Source of the DNA: Bdellovibrionales bacterium
GTDB lineage: Bacteria > Bdellovibrionota > Bdellovibrionia > Bdellovibrionales > Bdellovibrionaceae
Assembly: GCA_018266295.1 (NCBI GenBank)
Contig: JAFEAQ010000019.1
Coordinates: 62,001 to 126,000, forward strand
Reading direction: 5' to 3'
DNA: 64,000 nt
Shown: positions 1 to 8,227 of the stretch, in pieces
How positions within the stretch are numbered: position 1 is the stretch's first letter
How the letters are laid out: every line of letters starts with the position of its first letter
The notes under the pieces: model-generated
Database searches by the model: none
What the model was told of the DNA's origin: nothing
The model's input: the letters and a program-made list of their open reading frames with translations, nothing else
Position numbers and translations under genes: made by a program

Positions 1-1
1 G

Positions 2-409
2 TACGATCTGATCAGTGGTGAAGAATATCGGGTGACAGAAGGTGCTGTGACGATTTCTCCAGATGGCAGTTACATGATCACAGCGAGTGCTTCAGATCGC
101 GATATGAAGTGCGGTCGCTCACCAAGCTGTGATGTCGATATTAAGCTGTATCAGTGCAAAAAACGCAAATCGCAAGGCGCGGCTTGCGATCTGCAAAGTG
201 AAAAGAAGTACACCGTCAGTAAGCATGGCAAGGCCGCCTCTTTTAGTCCGGTGCCTCTGAAGTGGAATTGGAATAAACATAGAAAAGAACTCAAAGCCAC
301 CCTGGGTGGGTCCTCGCGAAGTCCGAGTAAAATCAACTGCAACATTTTGCCTCACTTCAGTTGCAGCGTTGCAAAGAAAGGCTCGCTCGAATTCAACTTG
401 AAGGAGTAA
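2..409 (+). CDS. C-terminal part of a TolB/WD40-like propeller protein (partial)
   Basis: The reading frame is open from the left edge and stops at TAA 407-409, so the start lies outside the window. Visible residues include SGEEYRVT and ISPDGSYMITAS, the 'xxSPDGxxI' pattern of PD40/WD40 propeller blades as in TolB-like proteins. Several cysteines (MKCGRSPSCD, YQCKK, CDLQ, INCN, FSCSV) suggest an exported, disulfide-bonded protein. The next gene, cydA, begins 30 bases downstream in the same direction, but a functional link is not evident. The fold call rests on a single blade-like motif, so the exact family is open. Confidence 0.55.
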   Translation, partial: YDLISGEEYRVTEGAVTISPDGSYMITASASDRDMKCGRSPSCDVDIKLYQCKKRKSQGAACDLQSEKKYTVSKHGKAASFSPVPLKWNWNKHRKELKATLGGSSRSPSKINCNILPHFSCSVAKKGSLEFNLKE

Positions 410-438
410 GCTTGACCGCTTGAGAGGACGAGCCTAGA

Positions 439-1755
439 GTGGCGGGCATGAATGACCTATTAGCTGCTCGATCGACAATGGCGTTCTCTCTTGGGTTTCA
501 TATCATTTTCGCTGCCATCGGCATGACGATGCCGTTTTTTATGTCAGCCGCTCACTATTTTTATCTCAAACGAAAAAGGCCGGAGTATCTCGAACTCACC
601 AAGATGTGGATGAAGGGCGTCGCCATTCTTTTTGCCGTGGGGGCTGTCTCGGGAACTGTTTTATCTTTTGAGCTCGGTTTGTTATGGCCGGGATTTATGA
701 AGTATGCGGGGCCCATCATCGGCATGCCTTTCTCGTGGGAGGGGACTGCCTTTTTTCTCGAAGCCATTGCGATTGGTTTGTTTTTATATGGCTGGAACCG
801 AATGCATCCGTGGGTTCATTGGGCGACAGGGTTGGTCGTTGGCATTTCAGGATTTGCCTCAGGCATCTTTGTGGTGTCGGCCAATTCATGGATGAACAAT
901 CCTCAGGGATTTACTTGGGTGAACGGAGTCGTGACCAATGTTGACCCGGTGGCGGCGATGTTTAACAAGTCTTGGCTTCATCAGACTTTACATATGCAAT
1001 TGGCGGCATTGCAGGCGGTCGGCTTTGCTGTGGGCGGAATCCACGCCTATTTGTATTTAAAAGGCAGAGCCCGAGATCTCAATCTGAAGGCCATGAAAAT
1101 AGCCATGGCCTTTGGTGCCGCGGCGGCTATTGTGCAGCCATTTGCAGGTCACTTTGCCGCGCAAAAAGTGGCTGAATATCAACCGGCGAAATTGGCAGCG
1201 ATGGAAGGACATTTCAAAACTGAGAAATCGGCGGATCTGTATATTGGCGGTATTCCGGATGTTGAAGATCAAGAGATGGACTACGGGCTGCCGATCCCCG
1301 GTGCTTTGAGCTTTTTGGCCTTCAATGATTTTAATGCCGAGGTGAAGGGGCTGGATCAATTTCCGAAAGAAGACTGGCCGCCAGTTGTTATTACCCATAT
1401 CAGCTTTCAGGTCATGGTCGCCATCGGCACATTGATGGCAATTTTGGGCTCTTTGTATTTTTATTACCTTTATCTTAAAAAATTTCCGAACAATTTTTTA
1501 CGAGCCTTGTGTGCGTGTATTCCGTTGGGATTTATCGGTATCGAGGCGGGTTGGGTGGTCACCGAAGTCGGCCGTCAGCCGTGGATTATCCAAGGTTTTT
1601 TAAGAACCAGCGAGGCGCTTTCGCCGATTCCGGGAATGCAGTTTCATTTTTACTTGTTCCTGTTGCTCTATCTCTTTTTAGGTTTTGTAACGGTGTGGTT
1701 ATTAAAGAGGATGATCCAGGCTACGCAAAAAAAATTCGAGGTCCCACATGATTGA
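439..1755 (+). CDS. cydA: Cytochrome bd quinol oxidase subunit I
   Basis: Inner-membrane subunit that carries the three hemes and oxidises quinol while reducing O2 to water. The protein (438 aa) begins with the conserved stretch NDLLAARSTMAFSLGF followed by His21, the family's b595 axial ligand position. The C-terminal half has WVVTEVGRQPW, the conserved GRQPW signature. It is shorter than E. coli CydA (about 520 aa), consistent with a short Q-loop type. The start is GTG 439 with GAGAGG at 422-427 upstream; an ATG three codons later (448) is an alternative. The 3' end overlaps cydB by 8 bases, so the two are translationally coupled. No cydX-like small ORF was found after cydB. Confidence 0.95.
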   Translation: MAGMNDLLAARSTMAFSLGFHIIFAAIGMTMPFFMSAAHYFYLKRKRPEYLELTKMWMKGVAILFAVGAVSGTVLSFELGLLWPGFMKYAGPIIGMPFSWEGTAFFLEAIAIGLFLYGWNRMHPWVHWATGLVVGISGFASGIFVVSANSWMNNPQGFTWVNGVVTNVDPVAAMFNKSWLHQTLHMQLAALQAVGFAVGGIHAYLYLKGRARDLNLKAMKIAMAFGAAAAIVQPFAGHFAAQKVAEYQPAKLAAMEGHFKTEKSADLYIGGIPDVEDQEMDYGLPIPGALSFLAFNDFNAEVKGLDQFPKEDWPPVVITHISFQVMVAIGTLMAILGSLYFYYLYLKKFPNNFLRALCACIPLGFIGIEAGWVVTEVGRQPWIIQGFLRTSEALSPIPGMQFHFYLFLLLYLFLGFVTVWLLKRMIQATQKKFEVPHD

Positions 1756-2743
1756 GATCTTACTGTTTTTTATCGGTGCTTCATTGCTTTTGTATGTTCT
1801 CTTTGGTGGCGCCGACTATGGCGCGGGGATTTTAGAGATGCTTCCCGCTGGCAAATTGCGCGAGGCTCAAAAGAAAGTCATCAACGAAGCCATGGGCCCT
1901 GTCTGGGAGGCCAACCATATGTGGTTGGTGCTTGTCGTGGTGATTCTGTTCATGGGTTTTCCGCCAGTTTTTACAACGCTGATGATTTCTTTGCACATCC
2001 CCATGGTGGCATTGTTGGTGGGGATCGTTATTCGCGGTTGTGCCTTTACGTTTAGGCATTACGATGCAGTTCAAGAGCCTCGGTCACAGCGTGTGTACAC
2101 GATTCTTTTTGCGCTCTCTAGTGTGTGGACGAGTTTGTGGCTGGGGATTATTGTTGCGAGTCTCAATCGTGGGCGTATGGATATGCATACGCAACATTTT
2201 TATGATGCCTATGTGGCTCCTTGGTTCGGGATTTATCCACTGACGATGGGGGTTTTTGTAGTTGTTATCTTTGCATTTCTTGCCAGCGTTTATCTGATCG
2301 GGGAAACGCAAGATTTAGAGCTCAAGAGGATGTTCACGCGTCGGGCCTTTTTCTTGAATATTTTTGTAGTTCTATGTGGGGGTCTGGTTTTTGCCAGTGC
2401 CGAGGCGGAGAGCAGTAGTTTATTGCAGGAATTTATAAAGCATAAGATTGCTCTTCTTATGATGGTGTTTGCAACTCTGATGTATATGTTGCTGTGGTTT
2501 GTAATCCGGCGACAAAAGACGCTCTGGGTGCGAATCTTATCCGCAGCCCAGGTGACTTTGATACTCGGTGGCTGGCTGTTTTTATACGCGCCCAACGCAC
2601 TGATAACAACGGAAGGCCCCATGAGCTTTTACACGGCGGCGGCACCGCCAGCGACGCAGCTCCAGCTTGTCATTGCACTCATCGTAGGAAGCTGTTTTAT
2701 TTTTCCCAGCTTGTTTTATTTGATGAAGGTCTTTAAAACCTAA
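1748..2743 (+). CDS. cydB: Cytochrome bd quinol oxidase subunit II
   Basis: Second subunit of the bd-type terminal oxidase, 331 aa, with eight or nine hydrophobic segments throughout. The N-terminal motif FGGADYGAGILEML and the following GPVWEANHMWLV stretch are CydB hallmarks. The gene starts inside the end of cydA, the usual cydAB arrangement. Its stop overlaps the stop of the convergent gene on the minus strand by four bases, leaving no room for a separate terminator. The oxidase would give high-affinity oxygen respiration at low O2; this is known of the family, not shown here. Confidence 0.95.
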   Translation: MIEILLFFIGASLLLYVLFGGADYGAGILEMLPAGKLREAQKKVINEAMGPVWEANHMWLVLVVVILFMGFPPVFTTLMISLHIPMVALLVGIVIRGCAFTFRHYDAVQEPRSQRVYTILFALSSVWTSLWLGIIVASLNRGRMDMHTQHFYDAYVAPWFGIYPLTMGVFVVVIFAFLASVYLIGETQDLELKRMFTRRAFFLNIFVVLCGGLVFASAEAESSSLLQEFIKHKIALLMMVFATLMYMLLWFVIRRQKTLWVRILSAAQVTLILGGWLFLYAPNALITTEGPMSFYTAAAPPATQLQLVIALIVGSCFIFPSLFYLMKVFKT

Positions 2744-3294
2744 GCGCGGTTTCGCATCGAGAACTTCTGAATCGCGAAATCTAAGAAGAGAATCACCAGG
2801 CACGGAATCCACACATAGTAGAACTCATTCTTCATGATGAAGATTCCTTGCTCCATAAAGCGATCCAGGCTCAATGGTGAAACCTCGAGAGGCCGCCACG
2901 GAAAGAAATAGCGATTGCAGTTCGCCGGCCAGAAGACCGCGACCCCGAGTCCGCCATTGGTGAGGGCATCGATCAACCCGTGCGAAGAAATCCCTAAGAA
3001 AAACCCCCAGAAGCAGTCTTTATTCAGACGATAACCTTCGGTGCGCACCATGGCTTTATAAATCAGCAGCAGAAAAACAGCGGCGATGAGGGCAATGGCA
3101 ATGGAGTGAAAAGCTCCGCGATGACCATAGCAATCGTTATAAGGGATGCCATAGTACTTCATCCCCAGAACATCGAGGTCCGGCAATATCGGCGCAATGA
3201 AGGCCATGATCCAATAGATCGGACTCACGGGTTTACGCACGCAAATGCGCGCCAAAGTGTAACCAACTATCCCGTGAGTCATGATCGTCGCCAT
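2740..3294 (-). CDS. Membrane-bound metal-dependent hydrolase (YdjM/DUF457 family)
   Basis: A 184-residue membrane protein starting at ATG 3294. MTHGIVGYTLA at the start, IAPILPDLDV, the HRGAFHS motif and SSHGLIDALTNGG are the conserved His/Asp motifs of the DUF457 (YdjM-like) putative metal-dependent hydrolases. A longer in-frame start upstream would overlap the preceding gene and is unlikely, because that gene's stop ends at 3296, one base before this ATG; the two are probably co-transcribed. FFPWRPLEVSPLS is also typical of the family. The substrate is unknown. Confidence 0.85.
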   Translation of the reverse strand: MATIMTHGIVGYTLARICVRKPVSPIYWIMAFIAPILPDLDVLGMKYYGIPYNDCYGHRGAFHSIAIALIAAVFLLLIYKAMVRTEGYRLNKDCFWGFFLGISSHGLIDALTNGGLGVAVFWPANCNRYFFPWRPLEVSPLSLDRFMEQGIFIMKNEFYYVWIPCLVILFLDFAIQKFSMRNRA

Positions 3295-3295
3295 A

Positions 3296-3706
3296 TTAGA
3301 ACCTACGTCCCCAGCCAGACAGATCAATGATGATGTGGCCTTCGTTAGTTGTAATCAACAAGCGGCCAGAGGTAAAACCTTCGCGCCAGGGCTGAAAGCG
3401 AACGCGGATCGTGCAGAAACTTGCCGGTGGCAAAGTCGCGGGACAGTTATAGACCGCATCGAAATCAACGCCACCGATGGCGATACGCTGAATGAATAAA
3501 GGCCCCGGGCCATGGTTGTTCAAGGTAAAATCCGTATAGAGCGGGAAGTTGCGAGTCGTAGAACCGAAATTATAACTGTAGTACTGGTCGGCGAAGGGCT
3601 GAGCAGCTCCGGGATTTAAAGTGATTTCAATCGGTGTCTGGATCTCGGTTGCAAAAGCTGATAGGGAGAGAAGCATAGTGGTCGCTAGCGAGAGAACTAG
3701 TTTCAT
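3296..3706 (-). CDS. Exported protein with an Ig-like ASH/choice-of-anchor domain
   Basis: 136 residues. A signal peptide (MKLVLSLATTMLLSLSAFA) is followed by a domain with TDFTLNNHGPGPLFI, FCTIRVRFQPWREGFTSGRLLITTN and DLSGWG. This pattern ('...C.I.V.F.P...G...G.L.I.....') is typical of the ASPM-SPD2-hydin / choice-of-anchor D immunoglobulin-like fold. A strong SD (AAGGAGG) lies just upstream of ATG 3706, which decides the start over longer in-frame options. It lies directly upstream of the DUF457 gene with a one-base gap. It is probably periplasmic; a binding partner cannot be inferred. Confidence 0.75.
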   Translation of the reverse strand: MKLVLSLATTMLLSLSAFATEIQTPIEITLNPGAAQPFADQYYSYNFGSTTRNFPLYTDFTLNNHGPGPLFIQRIAIGGVDFDAVYNCPATLPPASFCTIRVRFQPWREGFTSGRLLITTNEGHIIIDLSGWGRRF

Positions 3707-3839
3707 GGTGGCCTCCTTGATTATTTGTAAACAGCACCTAAATTGCATCCTGAAAAGTGGCCAATGACAAGGTTCTTGTCGCCATTCCTTGCTTTTTTGC
3801 ATTCCCCGAAGTACTCCCATGCCTTTAAAGAGGTGCAAA

Positions 3840-4352
3840 ATGGGTGATTTGGAGTTTTATCTTTATAAAGTCCCTTCTGAGATCGGCGATTGGCTCGCAG
3901 TTTTTGAAAAGGACGAGTTGATTTACTTGGACAGCTACAATCAAGGCAAAAAGCAGATGGAAGCGTTCTTGGAAAAGTTCTTGCATCAGCACTATCACTT
4001 CCACATCGGTAAATTCCAGCCGGCAAAGTGGACCAAAGGAAACTTCTGGACCAAAAAACATAAAATCAAACTTCAGGGGACTGAGTTCCAAATGAAGGTA
4101 TGGCTTGAGCTCTTGAAGATCCCACGCGGGACTTGTGTGACGTATTCAGACGTTGCGAAAAAAATCAGAAAGCCAAGTGCGGTTCGCGCCGTCAGCACGG
4201 CGATCGGTCAGAATCCAGTGTGTGTTTGGATCCCTTGCCATCGTGTCATCGGCAAAGGTGGCAATGTGTTTAAATATCGTGGTGGCAGCGAAACCAAAAT
4301 CGGTCTTCTGCAAAAAGAAGGAGCTCTCGCTATTTCGAAATCTTCGAAGTAA
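3840..4352 (+). CDS. ogt: Methylated-DNA--protein-cysteine methyltransferase
   Basis: Suicide DNA-repair enzyme that moves the alkyl group of O6-alkylguanine or O4-alkylthymine to its own cysteine. The active-site motif PCHRVI is present with the acceptor at Cys133, followed by GGNVFKYRGG. Upstream lies the helix-turn-helix region with TQFQMKVW-like residues (GTEFQMKVWLELLKIPRGTCVTYSDVA) that inserts the recognition helix into the minor groove. At 170 aa it has no Ada N-terminal zinc domain, so it is Ogt-like. ATG 3840 has AAAGAGG upstream. Its last 23 bases overlap the convergent Rrf2 gene. Confidence 0.92.
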   Translation: MGDLEFYLYKVPSEIGDWLAVFEKDELIYLDSYNQGKKQMEAFLEKFLHQHYHFHIGKFQPAKWTKGNFWTKKHKIKLQGTEFQMKVWLELLKIPRGTCVTYSDVAKKIRKPSAVRAVSTAIGQNPVCVWIPCHRVIGKGGNVFKYRGGSETKIGLLQKEGALAISKSSK

Positions 4353-4749
4353 GATCAGACAGGCGGATTTTGGAGAGATAGCTCAACGAATTCTCTTCAA
4401 ATCCGTCGACCACATCCGTCAGGATTTTTTTCATCGAGCAACTGACGGCACAGCCTTTCGCAGGCTCTTTCTCAGACAAAGTGCAAAGCAGCTTCTTGTC
4501 TTCCACCGTCGCCATATAGATATCTTTCAGTGTGATCTCTTTCGGGGACTTATTCAGAATAACCCCGCCGGCCTTACCTTTGAATGAATCCAAAAGACCC
4601 GCTTCAGACAATTTAGCCAGCAAACGGCGCACAACCGTGGGGTTGGTCCGGATGCTGTCGGCCAATTGGTCCGATGTCATCTTCTCGCCTTTATGGAAGG
4701 CCAGAGATGTCATGATATGGACTGAAACTGAAAAGCGTTGGTCGTTCAT
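4330..4749 (-). CDS. Rrf2-family transcriptional regulator with three cysteines
   Basis: 139 aa. An N-terminal winged helix (RFSVSVHIMTSLAFH...LADSIRTNPTVVRRLLAKLSEAGLL...GGVIL) matches the Rrf2 family (IscR, NsrR, YwnA, HypR). Cysteines fall at 89, 100 and 104. The spacing differs from the IscR and NsrR cluster sites, so either an atypical [Fe-S] site or thiol redox sensing is possible. The gene is divergent from a nitroreductase, and two palindromes sit in the shared 132-base gap, suggesting it represses itself and that enzyme under oxidative or electrophile stress (inference). Its 3' end overlaps ogt. Confidence 0.88.
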   Translation of the reverse strand: MNDQRFSVSVHIMTSLAFHKGEKMTSDQLADSIRTNPTVVRRLLAKLSEAGLLDSFKGKAGGVILNKSPKEITLKDIYMATVEDKKLLCTLSEKEPAKGCAVSCSMKKILTDVVDGFEENSLSYLSKIRLSDLTSKISK

Positions 4750-4754
4750 TCTTT

Positions 4755-4800
4755 AAATATACGATATTTCTCGGTTCTATACAATAGACTGTAATTGTAT
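4755..4800. promoter_or_regulatory. Two perfect palindromes between the Rrf2 gene and the nitroreductase gene
   Basis: AAATAT-ACG-ATATTT occupies 4755-4769 and ATACAAT-N8-ATTGTAT occupies 4779-4800. Both are perfect inverted repeats in the AT-rich divergent promoter gap. They are the natural candidates for Rrf2 binding. The TATA-like sequences inside them could also overlap -10 elements of either gene. Confidence 0.55.
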
Positions 4801-4881
4801 CTTTTATTGTTGCATTTAAAAGAGGTTTAATTCATAATGTGCGTATCTCTGGCACATTTATGCTCAAATAGGAGAGAAGAG

Positions 4882-5526
4882 ATGACCCACAATGAGATTA
4901 AACAGGCCCTAGAGTGGCGCTATGCCACGAAGCGCTTTGATGCAACCAAGAAGATTTCTGAAGCCGACTGGAAGATCCTCGAGGATTCCCTCAAAATGGC
5001 GCCGTCGTCCTATGGCGTGCAGCCGTGGAAATTCGTGGTTGTTGAGAACCCAGAAGTTCGTGAAAAACTAAAGCCCGTTTCGTGGAACCAAACCCAGGTG
5101 ACCGATGCGAGCCATTACGTTGTGCTTTTATATAAAGAGAAAATGGATGCTGACCACGTTCAAAAGTATGTGGATCGGGTGGCGGAAGTACGTGGTGTTC
5201 CGCTGACCTCTTTGGATGGCTACAAAAACATGATGATTGAAAATCTCGTCATGAATCCAAATGAAAAGAAAATCGAGAACTGGGCGCAAAGACAAACTTA
5301 CATCGCGATGGGCTTCCTGCTAGAAACGGCAGCACTCCTTAAAATCGATGCTTGTCCGATGGAAGGTTTTGACCCTGCGGCGTACGACAAGATTCTGAAT
5401 CTTGAAGGTACGGGTTGGAAAACTGTTGCGTCTGTGGCTCTCGGTTATCGTCATGCGGAAGATGGTTTCCAAAGTGCCAAGAAAGTTCGTTTCACTGACG
5501 ACCAGTTGATCCAACGAATTCGTTAG
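4882..5526 (+). CDS. NAD(P)H-dependent nitroreductase, FMN-binding
   Basis: 214 aa, NfsB-like nitroreductase family. The N-terminal RYATKRFDATKKIS and the PSSYGVQPWKFVVV segment are the conserved FMN- and substrate-binding parts. The C-terminal half has QTYIAMGFLLETAALLKIDACPMEGFDP followed by VALGYR, as in oxygen-insensitive nitroreductases and related dihydropteridine reductases. ATG 4882 has GGAGAGAAG directly upstream; a longer ATG frame from 4837 lacks a good ribosome site. Divergence from an Rrf2 regulator suggests induction by quinone, nitro or oxidative stress. The physiological substrate is not visible. Confidence 0.9.
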   Translation: MTHNEIKQALEWRYATKRFDATKKISEADWKILEDSLKMAPSSYGVQPWKFVVVENPEVREKLKPVSWNQTQVTDASHYVVLLYKEKMDADHVQKYVDRVAEVRGVPLTSLDGYKNMMIENLVMNPNEKKIENWAQRQTYIAMGFLLETAALLKIDACPMEGFDPAAYDKILNLEGTGWKTVASVALGYRHAEDGFQSAKKVRFTDDQLIQRIR

Positions 5527-5628
5527 TAATTCACAGAGTCATAACAAACTGACACCAAATCTGTAGAAACTGTTCCGGCATAAGATTTGCTCCCCTCGCG
5601 TGTGACACCACCAAGGGGAGGAATCAAA

Positions 5629-7224
5629 ATGCACCAACTTAAAAAATACGTTGCTGTTCTATCAATGGCAGCGATGAGCTTCAGTGTTTCTGTTCATGCG
5701 GCAACACCTTCAGAGAAGCTCACAACGACACTCACAAGAACAGCCGCTTCTGGCGTTCAAATCACAGACTCACTCGTTAAAAACGTCTTTCGACAAGATC
5801 AAGTTCAAGTTCCCTACACGGTTCAAGAGCCGTACACGGACACTGAGACTTACTATGAAAACGTTCCTTACCAAGATACTGAGACTTATTACGAGAATGT
5901 TCCTTATCAAGATCAAGAAGCTTACACAGACTACGAGCAATACACAGATTACGAATATCGTTGTGAGGAGCGCAGCCGCGATGAGCGCGTTTGTCACGAC
6001 GTCGAGAGCTGCCATATCGCTCCGGGTGTAGGCCCTGGTGGTGGACCGAACCGCGTCTGCACAACACAACCTGTATGTGAAAACGTGACTCGCCGTTATC
6101 AAGATTGCGGCAATGTTCCTGTGACTAAGACACGTGCTGTGACGAAGTACCGCACGGTTACGAAGTATCGTCAAGAACAGCGCACGCGCACGGTGACTCG
6201 CTACCGTCAAGAGCAACGCACTCGCACGGTGACTAAGTATCGTGACAAGCAAGTGTGCTGCAAAACTGAGACAAGAAACGTGTTTGATCACCAATTCAAT
6301 ATGCCAGTGGTTGTAAACTTCCCGGCAGAGACAGTCTTGGTTGGCAATGAGCAAGAAAGCTTCACAGTCTCTTTCTCAGGAACTGAAGCGGCTCCGGCAG
6401 TTCAGTTGGTACCGAAAACGACTTTGTTTGGCTACGCGATCGATCACCAGGAGTTCCGCGGTGGCGCGATGGTTATTGATTTAAAGCGTGTGGCTCTTTA
6501 TACGCAAGACCAATTAGGTGTTGCGAGCATCAAGGGTCTTGGCCTTCGTTTGACGAAGGACGGCGCTGAAATCCGTTTTACCGATCAAGGTTTGCGTCCG
6601 CGTGTAACCTCTGCTTACAGTTACCAAATCCATGAGGTCGGCGCTCAAGATATCTTGGCGCAAGGCTCATTGAACGCTCAAGACGCGCAAGTCGTGATTC
6701 CTGTGCAAGTGGTTTTGGTCGAAAACAAAACCTACCAAGTAGATGTTCGCGTTGTTCGTCAGGGTTTGCCTTTGGCGGCCGACATCGACGTGGTGGCGTC
6801 TGCAACTCAGAAGCTGTCTTCACTGAAAGACGCCAGCGTTTATGCGAATAAGGCGATGGTGAACACATTCGAGATCCGCGGTGAAAAAGAAGAAGCCCGT
6901 TTGTTCTTCCGTGATCAATCGCCAAAAGACGAAGGTGTCAGCACGACTTACAAGATCGAGATTCTTGCGGGTGATAAAACCAGCACGAAGGTTCTCGCAG
7001 TTAAAGAAATTGCACGCGAAAACATGATCGTGACGACAAAAGACTTCTTCCGCATGTTGTTGGGTGCTGACTTGGGTGTCCCAGCTCAAGCCGTGACGGA
7101 CCAGCTCCGCGCAGGTAAAACCGTGACGGCACGAGTGACGGTGACTCGTCAGCATGTTGGCCTGAATGAAGGAAACCCGGTCTCCTTCATCCTGAATCAC
7201 ACGGCGACGATTAAAAAGGAGTAG
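5629..7224 (+). CDS. Exported protein with acidic Tyr-rich and basic Arg/Thr-rich tandem repeats
   Basis: 531 aa with a signal peptide ending near VSVHAATP. Residues about 60-110 form a Tyr/Glu/Asp/Pro-rich stretch with two copies of the 12-residue unit ETYYENVPYQDT (73-84, 85-96). A Cys-rich, Gly-containing segment follows (RCEERS, CHDVESCH, VCTTQPVCENV, QDCG), then a Lys/Arg/Thr stretch with two copies of YRQEQRTRTVT(R/K) at 180-191 and 192-203, ending at VCCKTET. The remaining 320 residues look like beta-rich domains. An SD (GGGGAGG) precedes ATG 5629. I recognise no named family. The opposite charges of the two repeat blocks suggest intra- or intermolecular pairing at the cell surface. 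Confidence 0.8.
   Translation: MHQLKKYVAVLSMAAMSFSVSVHAATPSEKLTTTLTRTAASGVQITDSLVKNVFRQDQVQVPYTVQEPYTDTETYYENVPYQDTETYYENVPYQDQEAYTDYEQYTDYEYRCEERSRDERVCHDVESCHIAPGVGPGGGPNRVCTTQPVCENVTRRYQDCGNVPVTKTRAVTKYRTVTKYRQEQRTRTVTRYRQEQRTRTVTKYRDKQVCCKTETRNVFDHQFNMPVVVNFPAETVLVGNEQESFTVSFSGTEAAPAVQLVPKTTLFGYAIDHQEFRGGAMVIDLKRVALYTQDQLGVASIKGLGLRLTKDGAEIRFTDQGLRPRVTSAYSYQIHEVGAQDILAQGSLNAQDAQVVIPVQVVLVENKTYQVDVRVVRQGLPLAADIDVVASATQKLSSLKDASVYANKAMVNTFEIRGEKEEARLFFRDQSPKDEGVSTTYKIEILAGDKTSTKVLAVKEIARENMIVTTKDFFRMLLGADLGVPAQAVTDQLRAGKTVTARVTVTRQHVGLNEGNPVSFILNHTATIKKE
5845..5916 (+). repeat. Two tandem 36-base repeats (acidic Tyr block)
   Basis: 5845-5880 and 5881-5916 are near-identical 36-base units encoding the same 12 residues, with only synonymous differences, inside the exported repeat protein. 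Confidence 0.85.
6166..6237 (+). repeat. Two tandem 36-base repeats (basic Arg/Thr block)
   Basis: 6166-6201 and 6202-6237 encode YRQEQRTRTVT followed by R or K. Shorter partial copies (TKYRTV) lie just upstream. Confidence 0.85.
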
Positions 7225-7260
7225 TCGGTAGTTCAGTTCGTAGTAATAACTACTTACGAG

Positions 7261-7292
7261 AAGCCTCAGCGAAGAGACGCTGAGGCTTTTTT
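7261..7292 (+). terminator. Rho-independent terminator of the exported repeat protein gene
   Basis: Perfect 11-bp stem AAGCCTCAGCG / CGCTGAGGCTT with a 6-nt loop, then a T run. The stem doubles as the last codons of the convergent protease gene. Confidence 0.85.
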
Positions 7293-8081
7293 AATCCAGT
7301 CGAGGTAGTAGAACACGCTGGTATAGATCGCATTGTAGCGACAGACATCAAAGTCTTTGCGCTTTTTCGCCTCAGTATTTGTCGAGTAGACAGCCGAAGC
7401 CACTCCGAATACGACTTTATGATCACCCATATCTGTGAAAGCCGGGCCGCCGGAATCTCCGTAACAAATTCCATGGCCATTCGTTTGGTCCACTAAGAAT
7501 TGCGACTGCTCGGTGGTGACACGATTGCCTTTCACAGTTTGAGTCGTATACCGCAAAACGCCGCTGCCTCGAGGAATATCACTGCGAGCCGTTACCGTGC
7601 CATAGCCGGCAGCATAGAAGCGGTTGCCCATGCGACTGAGATCCCGTGCCGTGGGCAGATCCATCGGCACGAAGCCCTCGGGAGCTTCACCTTCAAAGCG
7701 AATGACACCGATATCTTTACGGTCATCATAAGCTACAGCATTGTATCCGGAGTTGGCTTTCATGGAAGATACATTGCGTGTGATGGTTTCAAAAGTGCGA
7801 GGACTTTTGCTGAAGTGAATGGTGTAGCTGCTTTCGGTCGCTTCGTCGATACAGTGAGCCGCTGTCAGAATCGTATTTTTAGAAATCAGAGTGCCGGTGC
7901 ACCAGTACCCAAGATCCGCATTGTGAATTGCAACGACATGCTTGGCGAAGTTCTCTTGATCGACAACCTGGCCGCCGACGATCGAACTTGAATTAGAAGT
8001 TAATAACTGAGCATTGTGATGCACATTGGGACCGCAACCAACGCCCGCGAGTAAAGCGAGAAAGATAAAATGTTTTTTCAT
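7266..8081 (-). CDS. Trypsin-like serine protease (S1 family), exported, probable lipoprotein
   Basis: 271 aa. The signal sequence ends LLAGVGC, close to a lipobox with Cys16 as the candidate lipidated residue, though glycine at -3 is unusual. An activation-type N-terminus IVGGQVV begins at 34. The catalytic triad is visible: His76 in LTAAHC, Asp123 in RKDIGVIRF, and Ser210 in CYGDSGGPAF. ICYGDSGG lacks the Asp found six residues before Ser in trypsin, so trypsin-type basic P1 specificity cannot be assumed. S1 proteases of this kind are numerous in predatory and epibiotic bacteria. It is transcribed alone, convergent with the repeat-protein gene. Confidence 0.92.
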   Translation of the reverse strand: MKKHFIFLALLAGVGCGPNVHHNAQLLTSNSSSIVGGQVVDQENFAKHVVAIHNADLGYWCTGTLISKNTILTAAHCIDEATESSYTIHFSKSPRTFETITRNVSSMKANSGYNAVAYDDRKDIGVIRFEGEAPEGFVPMDLPTARDLSRMGNRFYAAGYGTVTARSDIPRGSGVLRYTTQTVKGNRVTTEQSQFLVDQTNGHGICYGDSGGPAFTDMGDHKVVFGVASAVYSTNTEAKKRKDFDVCRYNAIYTSVFYYLDWIKKASASLR

Positions 8082-8192
8082 AGAATCGAGTACTTATTCG
8101 GGACCGTGGGCGACGACAAGTGACGTTGTTGTCATTGACGGAAACTTCTCTGCTTGTGCGATAGTTTGTAATGGCTCCGAAAACTCAAGAAG

Positions 8193-8217
8193 CCTGACGG
8201 CCTGGGAGGCCGGCAGG
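8193..8217 (-). terminator. Possible terminator after the desaturase gene
   Basis: CCTG-CGGCCT / AGGCCG-CAGG stem with one mismatched position and a 3-nt loop, 10 bases past the desaturase stop. The following sequence has only a short T-rich stretch, so termination strength is uncertain. Confidence 0.5.
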
Positions 8218-8227
8218 AGGTGGAGAG

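Noticed and set aside
4837-4881. Upstream ATG of the nitroreductase as start
   Set aside because: No ribosome site; ATG 4882 has GGAGAGAAG and begins the conserved domain.
5845-6237. CRISPR-like or satellite repeats
   Set aside because: Repeats are in frame, contiguous without spacers, and encode protein repeats.
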